Positions 12,275-24,652 of a stretch of 64,000 bases of DNA are shown in pieces. The DNA lies in NCBI RefSeq assembly GCF_020379485.1, contig NC_063450.1, positions 46,900,681 to 46,964,680 of the forward strand, in the 5' to 3' direction. The DNA comes from Brassica napus (taxonomy: Eukaryota > Streptophyta > Magnoliopsida > Brassicales > Brassicaceae). Numbering within the stretch: the first letter of the stretch is position 1; each line of letters begins with the position of its first letter. A program made the translations under genes and the position numbers. Below the pieces are notes generated by a model. It did not search any database, was not told the DNA's origin, and saw only the letters and a list, made by a program, of their open reading frames with translations.

Positions 12275-12652
12275 TTTCGAAGAGCCGCAAAGCACCGGCG
12301 CAAGGTAGGAATTGTCACTGATTTAAAGTACGGAACTTAGGGTTTTTAAATCCAGTGGAGCACTAAAAAATATAAATAGGGCAGATATAGTTAAATGAAT
12401 AAAAGCCCATTACCCATTTATAATGGGCTTAAAGCTATCACCAGATTTCTAAGATACATTATTTCATTTCGCTTCTCTCGATTGTAAGATGCATCTTTCA
12501 AGTGTTATGACTTCACGAAGGAGGATACAGTTCATATTCGTCACCAACAGTGCATCCTGAAGTTTCATCAATAATATCTAGTTTGTAAAAGTACACGAGA
12601 GGAGGAAATAAATAACATTTTTAGTTTGTTATTCTTATAAGACTTTCGAAAA
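12275..12652. promoter_or_regulatory. RPL15 upstream region
   Basis: About 380 bp 5' of the minus-strand RPL15. It includes two AATGGGC/TGGGCTT type elements (ATTACCCATTTATAATGGGCTT at 12410-12431, part of this run), which resemble the telo-/site II (TGGGCY) boxes typical of plant ribosomal-protein promoters, and AGGGTTTT at 12340-12347 (AAACCCTA telo-box on the minus strand). No gene is present. Confidence 0.55.
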
Positions 12653-13117
12653 GAACAGTCCACGAATCGTTGAGGCACCAAAAGTCCCTCCACGGGGAAT
12701 TCTAGGTTTAGGTGCAAATGACTTACGTGCAACACATGAACTCGAGCAAGTACTGTCTATGTCCAATGGGTTACGAAGTGAACAGTCCACGAATCGTTGA
12801 GGCTATATACTACGAGTGCGTACCCATAATCATCCCTGATAACTTCGTCTTACCGTTCAGCGAGTTGCTTGATTGGTCTGCGTTCTCGGTGGTTGTGCCG
12901 GAGAAGGAGATTCCACGGCTTAAGGAGATACTATTGGAGATTCCAATGAGGAGATATCTGAAGATGCAGATGAACATGAAGATGGTTCAGAAACATTTCT
13001 TAATTATGGAGCACTAAACCTAGAAGATGCGATGTGTTTCATATGATACTTCACTCCATTTGGTTCAACCTTCTAAATCAGAACCAAACTTCTTCTGATC
13101 GTGTTCCTGATTCCTGA
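12653..13117 (+). pseudogene. Exostosin-family glycosyltransferase, 3' fragment with frameshift
   Basis: A plus-strand frame from about 12712 reads MTYVQHMNSSKYCLCPMGYE then SPRIVEAIYYECVPIIIPDN and SFSVVVPEKEIPRLK, the nucleotide-sugar-binding C-terminal part of plant exostosin (GT47) proteins, very like At4g16745. The frame hits a stop at 13015, but the neighbouring frame continues with WSTKPR..DVFHMILHSIWFNLLNQ to a TGA at 13115, so about four extra bases near 13001-13008 (ATTA) shift the frame. Nothing upstream encodes the rest of the protein. The 24-bp GAACAGTCCACGAATCGTTGAGGC at 12653-12676 is a direct copy of 12780-12803 inside the fragment. GT47 proteins act in Golgi cell-wall synthesis; this copy cannot. 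Confidence 0.8.
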
Positions 13118-14100
13118 CATCATCCTTAATTATGTCTGTACATAAAGAAAATATTTGCATTGATTCAAACTCTCATTTCTTAAGGCCCATGATGAATACT
13201 AATGGGCTTAATTGATGGCCTAGCCGATGGTGGAAGAAGTTTTGAAGAAACGAACTTGAGCACTTGCTCAAAAATAATTTAAAAATGCGGAGGAAATTTG
13301 ACAAGCTGTATCGATACAATCAAAATACAAAACTCAAATTTGCATTATTAGATATGGGTTTTATACATGGGTATAAGCTATATTGTATAACGGTTTTCCA
13401 ATTTAAAATCAATCGGTTGTAAATGGATTGGCTCTAACTTTTTATATATTTGTTAAGGTATCTTTAAATTTTGATGTGGGATATAATATTCCTAATAGAT
13501 TGTTTGAAGATAAACATATAATGTATTGAAACTTGTTTCATTTAGGGAAATAATCCATAAATATATATACATATATAATTCTTACAACGCTTCTTCAGTA
13601 TATAAGAGGGATGCTATTTAAGATAGAGAAAGCCAGAAAGGTATAAAAACAAAGAAAAAAACAGAAAGAGAACTATAGACACTTTTTTTTTTTGTCAACC
13701 GAACTATAGACGCTTTAAATTCAAATTGTAGACCTTAACCTAAAAGTCCTGGTTATCTTGAGAAAAGAAGTTTGAAAGTACAACACGCAAAACTATTTCG
13801 GCGACAGGAATGGAGATTAGTAAAGTATAAGTTTATACTTTATATTGCTTTATGAACAAGTAATAATGTCCCCATAAATTTAACCATGGGACCAATTTTC
13901 TTGACCATGTATATAATTATGACATATAAACAAAACACATGCATCGATGGTCCTGTGGTCCTCCTCTCCGTCATTTTTCGTCTACGTATTATTTATTACC
14001 TGTGTCTACGTGTTAGTAACTCCCACACCAACATACATTACTAAAACATTATCTGTTTACCGTTTTATATTTAATGAAACATTTTGACATCTGACTTCCA
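13118..14100. other. Intergenic AT-rich sequence
   Basis: No gene recognised. The 3' UTR of the exostosin remnant may extend to about 13160. There is a TATA-like TATATAAGAGGG near 13600 without a supported gene after it, and a T-run followed by GTCAACCGAACTATAG at 13683-13708, typical of degraded non-LTR tails. Confidence 0.4.
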
Positions 14101-15480
14101 GCACTTAGGGCATCTGCAATGGAACCTCTTAGCTCCAAAACCTAGATAAAAAATTATAAAAAATTTGATGGGTTCCACACTATATTAAGGATTAGCCTCT
14201 TCTTATCCTTATATAAGGATCGATCCGTGAAAAATATTGTCACTGTTTGCGGATCCCGCTGTTAAGTGGCGATTTGCCATTAATTATCTTTTTTTTTTCT
14301 TTGTTGAAAAATAAATAATAATAAAAAAATAAAAAAATGAATTTTTAAGGATTCTTTACCGAATCCAGGGTTGCATATGGTCTTATTGGCTTAAATTGTA
14401 TAGGTATGTCGCAACAACTCTCACTTTTCTGTTATTTACTTTTGTATATATAGAGCCCTTCTCAGTTTTACAAACCCCACCTTATAATTCTAATATATTA
14501 TAAACGATATTTACAGATATATCTACGACCTACTTTAAACACAAATTAATTTAATGGGAATTGGATGCTAATTCCACAACTTAAGAACATCATTAGTGGA
14601 GATAAATCAACTGAATTTCTCAGAAAAGAAACATTAACCAGACAGACAAGCGCGGTTGATACGGTAAGTATGGAAAAGTGCTAAACATTCCAAATTCCAA
14701 ATATATCATATCAGATATGTTTGCTTGTGTAGCTAGACGATATAGATATCTGAATTTCATTGCGGATCAAATCTCCATAGAATTAGTCGGTGGGAATATG
14801 TCGGTTGGACCTCGATCGCCGGACACCGCTGAGTTTAAAAAAAAAAACTGTTGGTATTTTAATTATATAACTTAAAAAAACAAATACATCATCAATTGAA
14901 TGATGCATCTTTAATATGTATATTGTCATAAACGGATATTTTAACTGATTTTATTTTTAACAAATTCTCAATATTTTTCCTAATATTTACTATTTTTTTA
15001 AAAAAAAGTTATGTAAATTTAATTATTATTTATAAAATTATTTATTTTATTCATTTTTTGTATGTATAATCTCATACATTTTAAAATTTATTATAATTTA
15101 TTAATAAATAAGATATATAAATTAAATAATGAATATTTAATTCAAATAATATTTAAAATTTATTGATAAATAATAGTTTGAAAGACCTCAATTCTAAAGA
15201 TAAATAAATAATATTTCTGAAACTAGACATATTTCGGTTATTTATCAGAAAATGGTTTTCAAAATTTTAATATTAATATAATTAAAAATTATTTGAATTC
15301 AAAATTTTGTAGTAATACATTAATGGGGTTTCCCGATCTCTGGTTGGAGAACTACATCAATATAAATATTTGTATATTATTTTTTATTGTTTATGAGAAC
15401 TCTCTCTTCGTGCAAGGATGGAGTTGCTCTTGCAAATCAGTAATCAATAATCCTGTTAAATAATTTCACTTGTCCATAAG
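14101..15480. repeat. AT-rich MITE-like/unknown repeat
   Basis: The block opens with GGCATCTGCAATGGAACCTC (14109) and near its right side has GGATGGAGTTGCTC (15416), a loosely inverted match, the kind of 'GCATCTCCAATGG' border seen in many Brassicaceae MITEs and repeats. The interior is more than 75% A+T by eye. No coding potential is supported; a 65-codon frame at 14678 has no recognisable motif. Confidence 0.3.
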
Positions 15481-15540
15481 ACTCCGTACAATGTTGGACC
15501 GTGGAGGGACTTTTGGTGCAACGCTTCCGTCATGGGTATT

Positions 15541-15597
15541 AGACACATATCAGTTTTTTGATCAAAAAAAAAAAAAAAAAAGACACATATCAGTTTT
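15541..15597 (+). mobile_element. Minimal poly(A)-only retro-insertion with 17-bp target duplication
   Basis: AGACACATATCAGTTTT appears at 15541-15557 and 15581-15597. Between them is only TTGATC plus about 17 A. This is the expected scar of a LINE insertion that reverse-transcribed only the poly(A) tail (dead on arrival). The exact direct repeat makes chance unlikely. Confidence 0.6.
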
Positions 15598-16461
15598 AGA
15601 TTCTCACTTTTTTCTTTAAGTTTATAGTACGTTCTTCTTCTGGTGTTGGACCCTCCTCCCTCTCCCTTTTTCCCACTTTTTGTTTGTTTTCTACAGTCTC
15701 ACTTATTATTGGTGTTATATTTCACGTTTGGCAATTTTATACGCTTATATATATCAAAAAATAATATACGTTTTCGTCAACTATGATGAACTTGTTAGTG
15801 TTTTATGTGTTTTGTCTTCTTCCTTCTTAGAAAGGGTTAAGAGTTTTTATCTTATAGGTAAACATTGGATCTAATGCCAAATGTTTCGAAAAACCATTCA
15901 CCCAATCATATCTTTTTCATATACAATTTATTATTGATAAATTCACGGACGATACACGAAGATGAGAAATAAAGATATACGGAGACGTGAACCTGAACCT
16001 AAACAAGAAAAGAAAAGCAGGCATACATAATACACTCAGGAGGAAACAAAATTAAAGCCTATATAAACATCCAAACTCAAAATCTAGTTTGATTGTTTGA
16101 AAGACCTCAAATTTAAAGACTAAACGTAACAAAGAAACAATCATCATGCAGTGTAATGGTGAAAAGCAAGACCATGAGTTGAAACGGTGACACCTATTTA
16201 TATTCTAAATAAATATGCTACGGAAGATCGGATCCATGATAAAAATATACGATATTTGTTCTATATTTCATAGTTACTCACAAATTAGCTCTGTGACAAT
16301 TTCACCGCTAAAAATCAAATATGTAAACCTGACACTCTAGGGATTATCCTAATACGGTAAATCTGATCCCATTGGCCGCCAAATAATTTAAGATTGTACT
16401 CATGGAATCCACAGACATAGTCGGTTGATAGGTCGCCCGACACTGTAGTTAATTCAAAAAA
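15598..16461. other. Intergenic sequence
   Basis: No gene, RNA or named repeat recognised. AT-rich with stop codons in all frames; the only longish frame (15680-15874) has no recognisable motif. Confidence 0.4.
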
Positions 16462-17589
16462 TCTATATATATAAAAAATGTTTGTCTCCCTCCTGTTGCG
16501 CCACTTAATAAAGTCGTTGATTGTGAGTGCGATACCTGTTTTCTTTGCCTAAAACTCATCATTTCATTAATTTTTGACGTGGGCTGCTACGTTTCATAAT
16601 TGTTTACGGTTTAGTGGACTTTTTGTTCACACTGTGATATAGCACAAATACAGAGAGATAGCCACTATAATGAAAACATATGTAAAGACTGAAACTTTGA
16701 AAACGAGAAGGAAAAGAATGAGCGTACCGTGAGTTTCTGGATGCTACTGACTTCGCCTTGGTTGGAGGCGATATCAACGGTGACGGTTCATTTCACCGCC
16801 ACCTCCGGTAACTCAATAACATTCAAGAGTTTAAAATTATTGGCGATGGGTTTTGCAGAGTATGAAGAGGCAGAGGGAAGAGGATGATGAGCAACAACAC
16901 CGTAGAAGTTAAAAAAAGAAAATCGAGCCAATTAATAAAAATATTCCACAGTTTAAGCGGTGGCGAGTAAATCAGATCGGTTTCTCAATTCCGCTATGAC
17001 TCGATCAAGAGAGAAATATAGTTTTTTTTTTGTCCAAAGAAATATAGATATTATCAAAGCAAAGATTGCTCCGAACGAATCATAAGAAGATAAGAAAAGC
17101 AATCAAATGTTTTTATTTCATTTTTTAATTAGTCATTGGAAATTAACATGAATAGAAGTGTCATACACGCGCAGAGACATGCGTGTTGGTGAGATATGAG
17201 ATACATATTTTAAACTTAAAAGGGAAATATACAGGAAGCAATGCGTTCAATTCCCATTGGGTCTTTTCTTTTGAGCATTTTGTTTCAAAAAAAACTACAC
17301 AACATAACCGGATTTACTTCGGTTTAGTTTAGATTCGATTCAGCTTAAATGCATGCATGATTTTAAGCTACACAAGTTTCATTCAATAAATAAATCAACG
17401 GAAAATTTTATTGTAAGAAATTGGGTTAATTGAAATTCATAAGACAGAAAACAATAAATAATTAAAAATAATTTTATAATTATCTAGCTACTTATATTTA
17501 TATAATATTTATATATCAAAATAACATAAATATATGATTATAATTAATATTTAAATAAAAAACCCGGGCGTAGCCCGGGCCATTCCTAG
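16462..17589 (+). mobile_element. Non-autonomous Helitron
   Basis: Starts TCTATATATATAAAAAATG at 16462 and ends with a perfect 7-bp hairpin CCCGGGC-GTA-GCCCGGG (17563-17579) followed by CATTC and CTAG (17586-17589), inserted between A and T. These are the defining Helitron termini (5' TC, 3' hairpin plus CTRR, AT insertion site). Length is about 1.13 kb with no Rep/helicase, so it is non-autonomous. A GC-richer stretch at 16720-16920 could be captured host sequence: minus strand reads LNVIELPEVAVK, then a stop, then VDIASNQGEVSSIQKL; I cannot name its source. Confidence 0.72.
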
Positions 17590-18346
17590 TCAAATATGTA
17601 ACAATGTTTATATCGCTTCTTATTATGAATTTGTAAAGTTTTTCTTTTATTTTGATTATACATCTTTAGCTAGACTTAGTTAAGGTTTGCGATTGTTTTG
17701 TTTATTATAACTCGCTGAAGAATATACTGTGAATCTTTGGAGCAAAACAATCGTTTTAATCGTATTAGTTGGGTAGATTCTGTTAAGATAACTATACCAA
17801 TTGACAGTAATATGAAATGAGCTGGCACTAATGCATAGATAAATACATAGTTGAGAATGTGCTTAGAAACTAGGCGACAAACCCAAAAAAAATTATTCAG
17901 TGGACCCAAAAAATATTTTAACTGGGGTCATACAATGGGATATTATTTAAAGATTATAACACATAATATCATTATAAATAAGTTATAGTGATATTATTAT
18001 GTTTTGAAACATCTTATCATTTAAAAAGAAAGTTAAAAATAATAATTTAATATGGGGTAGTTTTTTTTTTGATGTCAAAATAATTTTTTATTATTTAAAC
18101 TTGAGATGGTCTGGATAACCGACAAAATGTCATAATATGGGGTAGTTGATGAAGCCAACAAATGATATATAATGATGGTCGATAGATGTATGTATTTTTG
18201 TAATATATAATATACATTGATAGTCATAATGTATGTATTTGTGTATTAAATTATGATGAAGACTCTGATCACAGTAAAAATGTCGCACTCAAACATGGAC
18301 TCGCTCAAACGTGAAATTTCTGTATCATTATCTTGTTTTCCCAATA
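17590..18346. other. Intergenic sequence
   Basis: AT-rich, no gene recognised. A 77-codon minus-strand frame at 17676-17909 has no recognisable domain. Confidence 0.4.
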
Positions 18347-18971
18347 GGATTCTTGGAAGTGTATTTTTTTTTCCACCAATTTCCATTGATAATTGAGAAT
18401 TCAAACCCAGACCTACAGACTCAAAGATTGCAGTAAGAAGACAAACAACAAACCTGCAACTCCTCTATCTCCCATACTTACACCAAAAAACCAGACACAT
18501 CATGATACACCAACATCACTACCCGTCTCAACCCACAAATAAGGAAAGCAAGCAATCACAGGTAACGGTTTTCATTGACGAAGAACTCAAACAACCATGG
18601 AAGATGACCAATCTGAACATAAGATCTCAACAAACCCTGTTTAGTAACACTTTGTGCAATGAAAGTAGCTCCTCTGTTTTCTTTCCTAGTCACCACCAAC
18701 AAGCGACAGCCATCAATTCTAGCCTTTCCCAACTCAATCTCTCCAACCTGATGAAGGAAAGATGGCCACGCTTGAGGGCGGTCCACAGCACCAATCAGCT
18801 CCGAAAACTCCCCTGCCACAATAATGTTTGACAATCTTTGGCTTCCCATACTTTCCAAAGCCCACAATAGCACCGCAAACCTCGTGTCATCCCGAAAGTG
18901 GATATTGCTGAAAGCTCTACGACGGTGACACAACACCACACCACTTTCATTACGGATTCATGGAAGTGTAT
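18347..18971 (-). mobile_element. 5'-truncated LINE with target-site duplication, RNase H-like end of ORF2
   Basis: GGATTC[T/A]TGGAAGTGTAT occurs at 18347-18364 and 18954-18971, an 18-bp target-site duplication with one mismatch. Between them, next to the left copy, is a T-run (18365-18372), i.e. a poly(A) tail on the minus strand. The minus-strand body reads CHRRRAFSNIHFRDDTRFAV, LLWALESMGSQRLSNIIVAG and VDRPQAWPSFLHQVGEIELG, the C-terminal RNase H-like part of plant LINE ORF2 proteins. The copy is truncated and carries no reverse transcriptase core. Confidence 0.78.
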
Positions 18972-19199
18972 GAACCACGATTTTTGCTACCCACCTTTAT
19001 TATAAAAATGTAATAAAGGGCTTAGACACAATTATTCAATCGCTTCAACCATACAGAAACACATACTACACGATAATCTTCCCTTGGGATGATAAATTAA
19101 CAGCGGCAATTTTTAGATTTAAATTAATCAGTATGTGCGCTTTGAATGGATATCAGATAAAAAAAAATTTGAATCGAATTTTCCGTGTCGAATTAAAGT
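18972..19199. other. Short intergenic segment
   Basis: No feature recognised between the truncated LINE and the GC-richer block that follows. Confidence 0.4.
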
Positions 19200-20040
19200 C
19201 AATAAAAACTAAGAGAGAAGAGAAAGAAAAAGAGTTTTTCCGATCATTTTCTTCATCGCTGACCGATGTCGGTGGGCTTTCTCAGCCACGGCGTCGGTCG
19301 GACTCTCTGCTTTAGCCTTTTCCCGTTTTCTCGATTGTATAGTTTCTGGCTTTGGCGTCGCACCTCAGATGGTGGTCGCCCAGACTTTGTCTTCGGGAGG
19401 CGGTGGATTATTCAACACTGTTTATCGCCAGCTCTTATCTCTAGCACCCTTGCTGTTTTCTCCGGTGTTGGGTGGCCGGCTATGAATCTGTGTTAGATCG
19501 TGGTTCATGTTTTGTGCGATTCTCTTGCTTTCGATGTTTGACTTCGTTCTACAGATGAGATCTCGATATGGTTTGATTGAAGCTCTTTGTTGAAGGGGCT
19601 ACGACAGTGAAGAAGGAAGAGATGGTTGTGGTTTTAAAGTCGCCAGTGGTGGTTTAGGTGGCTTTGGATGAGATCACGGGATAGTCTCGATGAAGTTCTC
19701 CGTTGGAAAGATTGTAGGCGACGTAGGTGGGTGCGGTGGTTCCGGCTCCGGCATGATCCGGCGAAACACGTGTTCGTTTTCGTCTCGTCTGGCATGAGCC
19801 TCGTAGGTTGGGTCGTGGTGATCGGGTGACGGGTGTCTTGTCGATGGATGGGTTTCAATACATGGGTGGCGAGTTTATGGACGCGTGGCAATGTATGGCG
19901 CCGCATGGTTTGTGGTTTGGGCTTAAGGTCCATGTTTGTTTTCTTTAGTTTGTCCTTTGTTTCGGGTTTTATGCTTTATGTTTAATGTATTTGGGTTTCG
20001 TTGGGCTTGACCCATTAATAAAAAGGGTTATTTGTGAAAT
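19200..20040 (+). mobile_element. GC-richer non-coding retroposon-like block (Sadhu-like?)
   Basis: An island of roughly 800 bp that is clearly richer in G and T than its surroundings, beginning with purine-rich AAGAGAGAAGAGAAAGAAAA and GATCATTTTCTTCATCGCTG and ending with GGGCTTGACCCATTAATAAA. Frames are broken and encode no recognisable protein. A transcribed, non-coding, G/T-rich body with an AT-rich 3' end is what I remember of Brassicaceae Sadhu retroposons. The identity is a guess from composition; no target duplication was found. Confidence 0.3.
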
Positions 20041-21248
20041 AACCAAAACAAAATTTAAAATTAGTTTTTAGAGAAAGGGTAAAGAGAGATACGAAGAAAA
20101 AAAAAGAAAGAGAATGTGATTTTAGTTAGTTTGTTAGTTTTGGTTTTTGTTGAGTTATTGGATGCAATTTCTTTTAATAAAATAATAAATGGCAAAAAGA
20201 AGATCAGATATAAAAAGTTGAATATAATAAAACTTTCGATACATAAAAATTATTCACGTAACTAAAATTCCTGAACATATTATTTTACACATTTCACCTT
20301 TTTAACAGGCTAAAAATTATAACCAGTAAAATCGAACATTTTCTGAGAGGTCCTAGTGGTAGTTGGGTAATTCATTTTTCTTAACAATCAGAATATTAGA
20401 CTAAATTCCAAAGTCCAAAATATTCCTTTGTCTTCTATATAAACTGCTTTGGTTAAAAAAACAAAGGCTTTAATTGTATCTATAGCGCAACAAGAAAAGG
20501 TGAAAAATTTATTATTCCATATTACGTTGACTATTTGCCAATCAAGTAAAATACATTATTCTGTATTTACTCTGCTTACTTTTGAAACACGGCAGAAAAC
20601 ATACTCACATTATTACGCTCAATTTCATCAGCGTAAAATTTTTATTTCACTTTTCCTCCTTTTCTCATTTTTATATTCTCATTTCCACCTTTTTTATTTT
20701 TTCCATTTACTCCAAGAGTAACCAATCACACTCAAAAATTAATAAAACATATGGGTTATAAAATATATTATTGATTTTTACCATAAAATATTAGTTAATA
20801 TTTAACTAAAACAATTGATCCAATGTTAAAAACACTACTTAAATATACAACTTTTTCAAAACTAAATATACAACTATTTTATTTGAACGATTTATTGTTC
20901 TTAGCGATCAACGTAATTCTACTATTTAGTCATAAATTTGATATTTTAGAAAAAATACTATGTGTTAATCAATGTTGTATAACAAAAAAAAAATGTAGCA
21001 CAAGAGAATTATTCTATAAATTTAACATGTCATGTATATTAATTTTAAATAATACAAGACGCTATCTAATATGTACATATGATATATGTATATGATAAAG
21101 GACATGTCGATTGTAATTTATAAATAATGCTCCTCAAAGTCAATTTAATTTGATTACTTGGCATTAATAATGAATGTTTCAACAATTTTAAAAGTAGTTA
21201 AGAAATTAAGAATACACCTTTCGTCATTCTATACAACGATCGGACAAA
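20041..21248. other. Intergenic AT-rich sequence
   Basis: No supported gene. The frames at 20449-20721 and 20823-21095 are Lys/Phe/Tyr-rich low-complexity translations of AT-rich DNA. Confidence 0.4.
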
Positions 21249-22513
21249 TCTATATTATTAAAAGAAAAGTACCCATTTGAAAATTTTCTTATTTCATTAA
21301 TTAAACTTTTTTTTTTTGCTTGTCTTTTTTAATTGCATTTATGAAATATCTTAAAACGAATAAAATTGCCTAATTTATTACTTGTTTTTTCAGTTACATT
21401 AATGAAATATGCTTAAATGAATTTAAACTTCCTATTTTATTGTTTGTCTTTTTCAGTTACCTTAATAAAATATCCTTAAATAAATTTGGACATAATGTCA
21501 TTTAATCAACCAAAAAAAAACTCATGGGTTATCCTTAAATGCATAATTTTAATAATGGAGATTTTTAAAAACGTGCATTATTAAAATATTACCTAAAATA
21601 TGCAGCACCAATATATAACACGCATCAATAAAACAAGAATTTGACTCACACAATCGTACGGATATTATTTTCGGTTGATTAAATTTAAAAATAATTATGT
21701 ATACAAAAAATATTTAAGAATGACTATTTTTTTAAAATTATATGATATTATTTGCTCATAACTCATTTGTCATTTGATAAATTGTTAGAAAGAAAATTTT
21801 AGCATAATATAACTCAGTTGTCATTTGCTAAATTTATGGGTTTTTTTTATTATTTAATTATAATATTTTCATTTTATATTTTAAATATAAATAAATTTTC
21901 TTTCAAACAATATTTTTGTAAATGTATTTTTCAAAAAATAATCAATTAAAATTGTTATTATCATTGAATATCATTATTTTTGACATAATTTGAGTTTTCG
22001 TTTACATCAAAACTTATCATATTTTAGGATAATTTTAATTTAAAATATAATTTTCATATTTTCAAACAAATTCTAAAATTATTTTTTAAATATTTTGTTA
22101 TAATTGTTAAAAAAAATATTGAGTTGCATTTCAAATAAAAAGGTAAAGATATTAAAAATATTCTAACTAAAATATGTAAAATTTAATATAGTTTTAAGGA
22201 AATGGTCAAAATAAAAAAAATTACACATAAAATAATCATGATTTTTGTGAACTGGGCGGATCATTATTTATATGATATCGCACACGAAAGAAAAATTTCT
22301 GTTTTTAAAATTATCTAATTAACTCTATATTCATTTTTTATATTTTTTATATGATATCACACATTCGTAAAAAAATAGATAGTTTAAGATGAAAAAAAAA
22401 ATATTTACTTAATGAATATAATATGAACGAATATTATAAATACATCATTTAATAAAATAAATAATTAAAAACTGAAAATTCATATCCACGCTGGCGCGCA
22501 GATCATGGTCTAG
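21249..22513 (+). mobile_element. Non-autonomous Helitron
   Basis: Begins TCTATATTATTAAAAGAAAA at 21249, the common 5' end of Brassicaceae Helitrons, preceded by A. Ends CCACGCTGGCGCGCAGATCA then TGGTCTAG, with CTAG at 22510-22513 followed by T. The 3' hairpin is degenerate (CGC-TGGC-GCG). About 1.27 kb, very AT-rich, non-coding. Confidence 0.65.
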
Positions 22514-23110
22514 TGTTCGTTAAAAGGCATTCATTTCATTTGGATCCTATCTTTTTTTGTAAGATTTTAAATTAAATACACATCAATTATAAAGGTATTA
22601 TGAGAAATAATTGTATTACTATTTATATTTCCAAACAACACAATATTTAATCTTGTGTTCAAACAATATAAAACATTATGTCTTATCCTTTAATAATTTT
22701 TTATCAATTTTTTTTCTAATTATTTGATAAATAATTTATGAAATAACTAAAAATAAGTATAACTTATTTTTGCAAGTTTAGATATTAAGAGATAATTTCA
22801 GTTATTTTCAAATTAATTAAATTAGTAAAACTAATTATATTTTGCAATAAATATAATTATAAAAATGTTCAAAATTTCTATTAACTGAATAAATGCTTAA
22901 CAGTAATTATAAAAAGAAATTAAACCAATTATAATATGAACCAAATTATTGGTAAGTAAATTACACAAAACAATTATAACAACGTTAAGCCAAAAAAAAA
23001 TATTATGCAACTAAAATATCTTTTTACACTAAACAACAATCAATTAATTTATAAAATTTGTTTAACCAATTTAAAATAAAATCTACGTTGTTGCACGGAT
23101 CATGATCTAG
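22514..23110 (+). mobile_element. Second Helitron 3' end (partial element)
   Basis: A further Helitron-like terminus, ACGTTGTTGCACGGATCATG then ATCTAG, ends at 23110 and is followed by T. The stem (ACGT...CACGG) is decayed. No 5' TC terminus of its own is obvious, so this is either a remnant or an alternative end of the preceding Helitron. Confidence 0.45.
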
Positions 23111-23382
23111 TACGAATGTTATAACTAAACACAAATATTTAAGAAAATTAAACAAATCGTTCTTTATTTTTTGTCATCAAACAATTCTGCTTACAATATT
23201 ATTTCGACGGTAATTAAAAGATCCATCAAATTTTCTCATTGTACTCCACCATTTACCAAAATGTTCAGAGACTTAAAAAATAGGAAGACATTTATATCAT
23301 ATGCTTACGAACTAGGAGTCATGTATAAACAATACTCATCAATTTTCATCTGTATTTTCAGAATTTAAAAGAAAAAATATCT
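23111..23382. other. Intergenic segment
   Basis: No gene. It contains TCATCAATTTTCATCTGTATTTTCAGAATT (near 23336), partly repeated at about 23400, next to the start of the duplicated segment. Confidence 0.35.
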
Positions 23383-24380
23383 CTAGATTGTCGACATCTC
23401 ATCAATTTTCATCTACTTCCAGAATTCAAATAACTTGATTGTCGACATCTTAACGGCCGCTTTTAAAACTTAATAGGAATACAATCACATTACAATAATT
23501 GAAAAATAAAATCACTCAAAACATTAAAATAAAATCACTCAAATCTTATGGAGTATTTGGAAGGAGCGCAATAAGTACGTTTTTAAAGGTACCTCAGTCT
23601 ATGCAGAAGATACGCTATCAAAAGCGATTGGATTAGCCAGAGAATGGATTAGTGAACCTAACCTGAAGCCAACGCCAAGAGGGTTGGTTGAACCAATCCA
23701 CCATCCCCCACCTCCTAACACGGTCATGATTCGATCTGATGCTACGTGGAAGGGTTAAGGGAACAGAGCGGGTGTGGGATGCTTCCTTATATCCCCGTCA
23801 GGAACTAGATCCATTAGCTCATGCATTCCTTTTGTAGCTTCGACGATCATGGCGGAGGGTTTGGCTCTACTTGAAGCAGTGAAGATGGGCATTATATTTG
23901 CGACAACTTGAAGGCGATACGTTTTGAATCTGATTCCTCGCAGCTGATTAAAACAGTTAACTCAGGGGACTGCATACCTGAACTCTATGGAGTGGTGTCG
24001 GATATCCTCTCCCTTATCTATGTGTTTGATTTTGTTTCTTTCACTTGAATTCCTCGTGAGTTTAATATCCAAGCAGACAGACTTGCTAAAGCTGCTTTGG
24101 CTTTAACCGATTTGGTGGTGGTTGTAGGAGTGTTTAATCCTCCCAACTAACTTTGCTCCTTTAATTAATATAAGTGTGTTTCAAAAAAAAAAAAAAATTT
24201 GTTAGCGTGAATATAAAAATGCATCTTGTAGGTTGGAAAAAAGGGAAAAGAATCAGGGTTGTAATGATTAGTGTTACAAAAAAAAAGATAACATTTCAAC
24301 CATTCATTATGTCACAAGATGACTATTCTCTGATTAATTATGATTTGGCACGTACGACTGCAGTTATACAGAATAACTAG
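23383..24380 (+). repeat. Left copy of a dispersed direct duplication, split by a LINE fragment
   Basis: The sequence from CTAGATTGTCGACATCTCAT (23383) through TCACTCAAAACATTA (about 23530), then from TTTGTTAGCGTGAATATAAA (about 24195) to TTATACAGAATAA (24377), matches 27255-27592 with only scattered differences. In this copy about 650 bp of LINE sequence separate the two parts; in the right copy they are contiguous. The duplication therefore predates, or the right copy was never hit by, the LINE insertion. Confidence 0.75.
23540..24194 (+). mobile_element. LINE fragment, RNase H domain and poly(A) tail
   Basis: Plus-strand translation gives WKERNKYVFKG, then IRSDATWKG followed by a stop, AGVGCFLISPSGTRS, MAEGLALLEAVKMGI, ESDSSQLIKTVNSGD and PREFNIQADRLAKAALALTD. 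This is the RVT_3 RNase H domain at the C-terminus of plant LINE ORF2. At least two stops interrupt it, so it is dead. It ends in GTGTTTC plus an A-run (24183-24197). It sits inside the left copy of the 23.4/27.3-kb duplication. Confidence 0.82.
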
Positions 24381-24595
24381 TATAACCTCCCGATCAATTT
24401 CATTTCTTCCAAAATTATACGATCATAAAATTGCCATGACTTATCAATAACAAATTATTATTATAGTTATATATCTTCTAAACCTACCTAACACATTGTT
24501 ATATAAATTTAGAAGTAGCTGCATTCAAACAAAGCGACGTCAGTTGCCAAAACAATTTTTTTATTTTTTTCCAAGAAATGAAGACACAATAAATG

Positions 24596-24652
<57 letters not shown>

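Noticed and set aside
17563..17579. GC-rich hairpin as a bacterial-type terminator or CRISPR repeat
   Set aside because: Plant nuclear context; the hairpin followed by CTAG-T and the matching 5' TC end identify a Helitron terminus.
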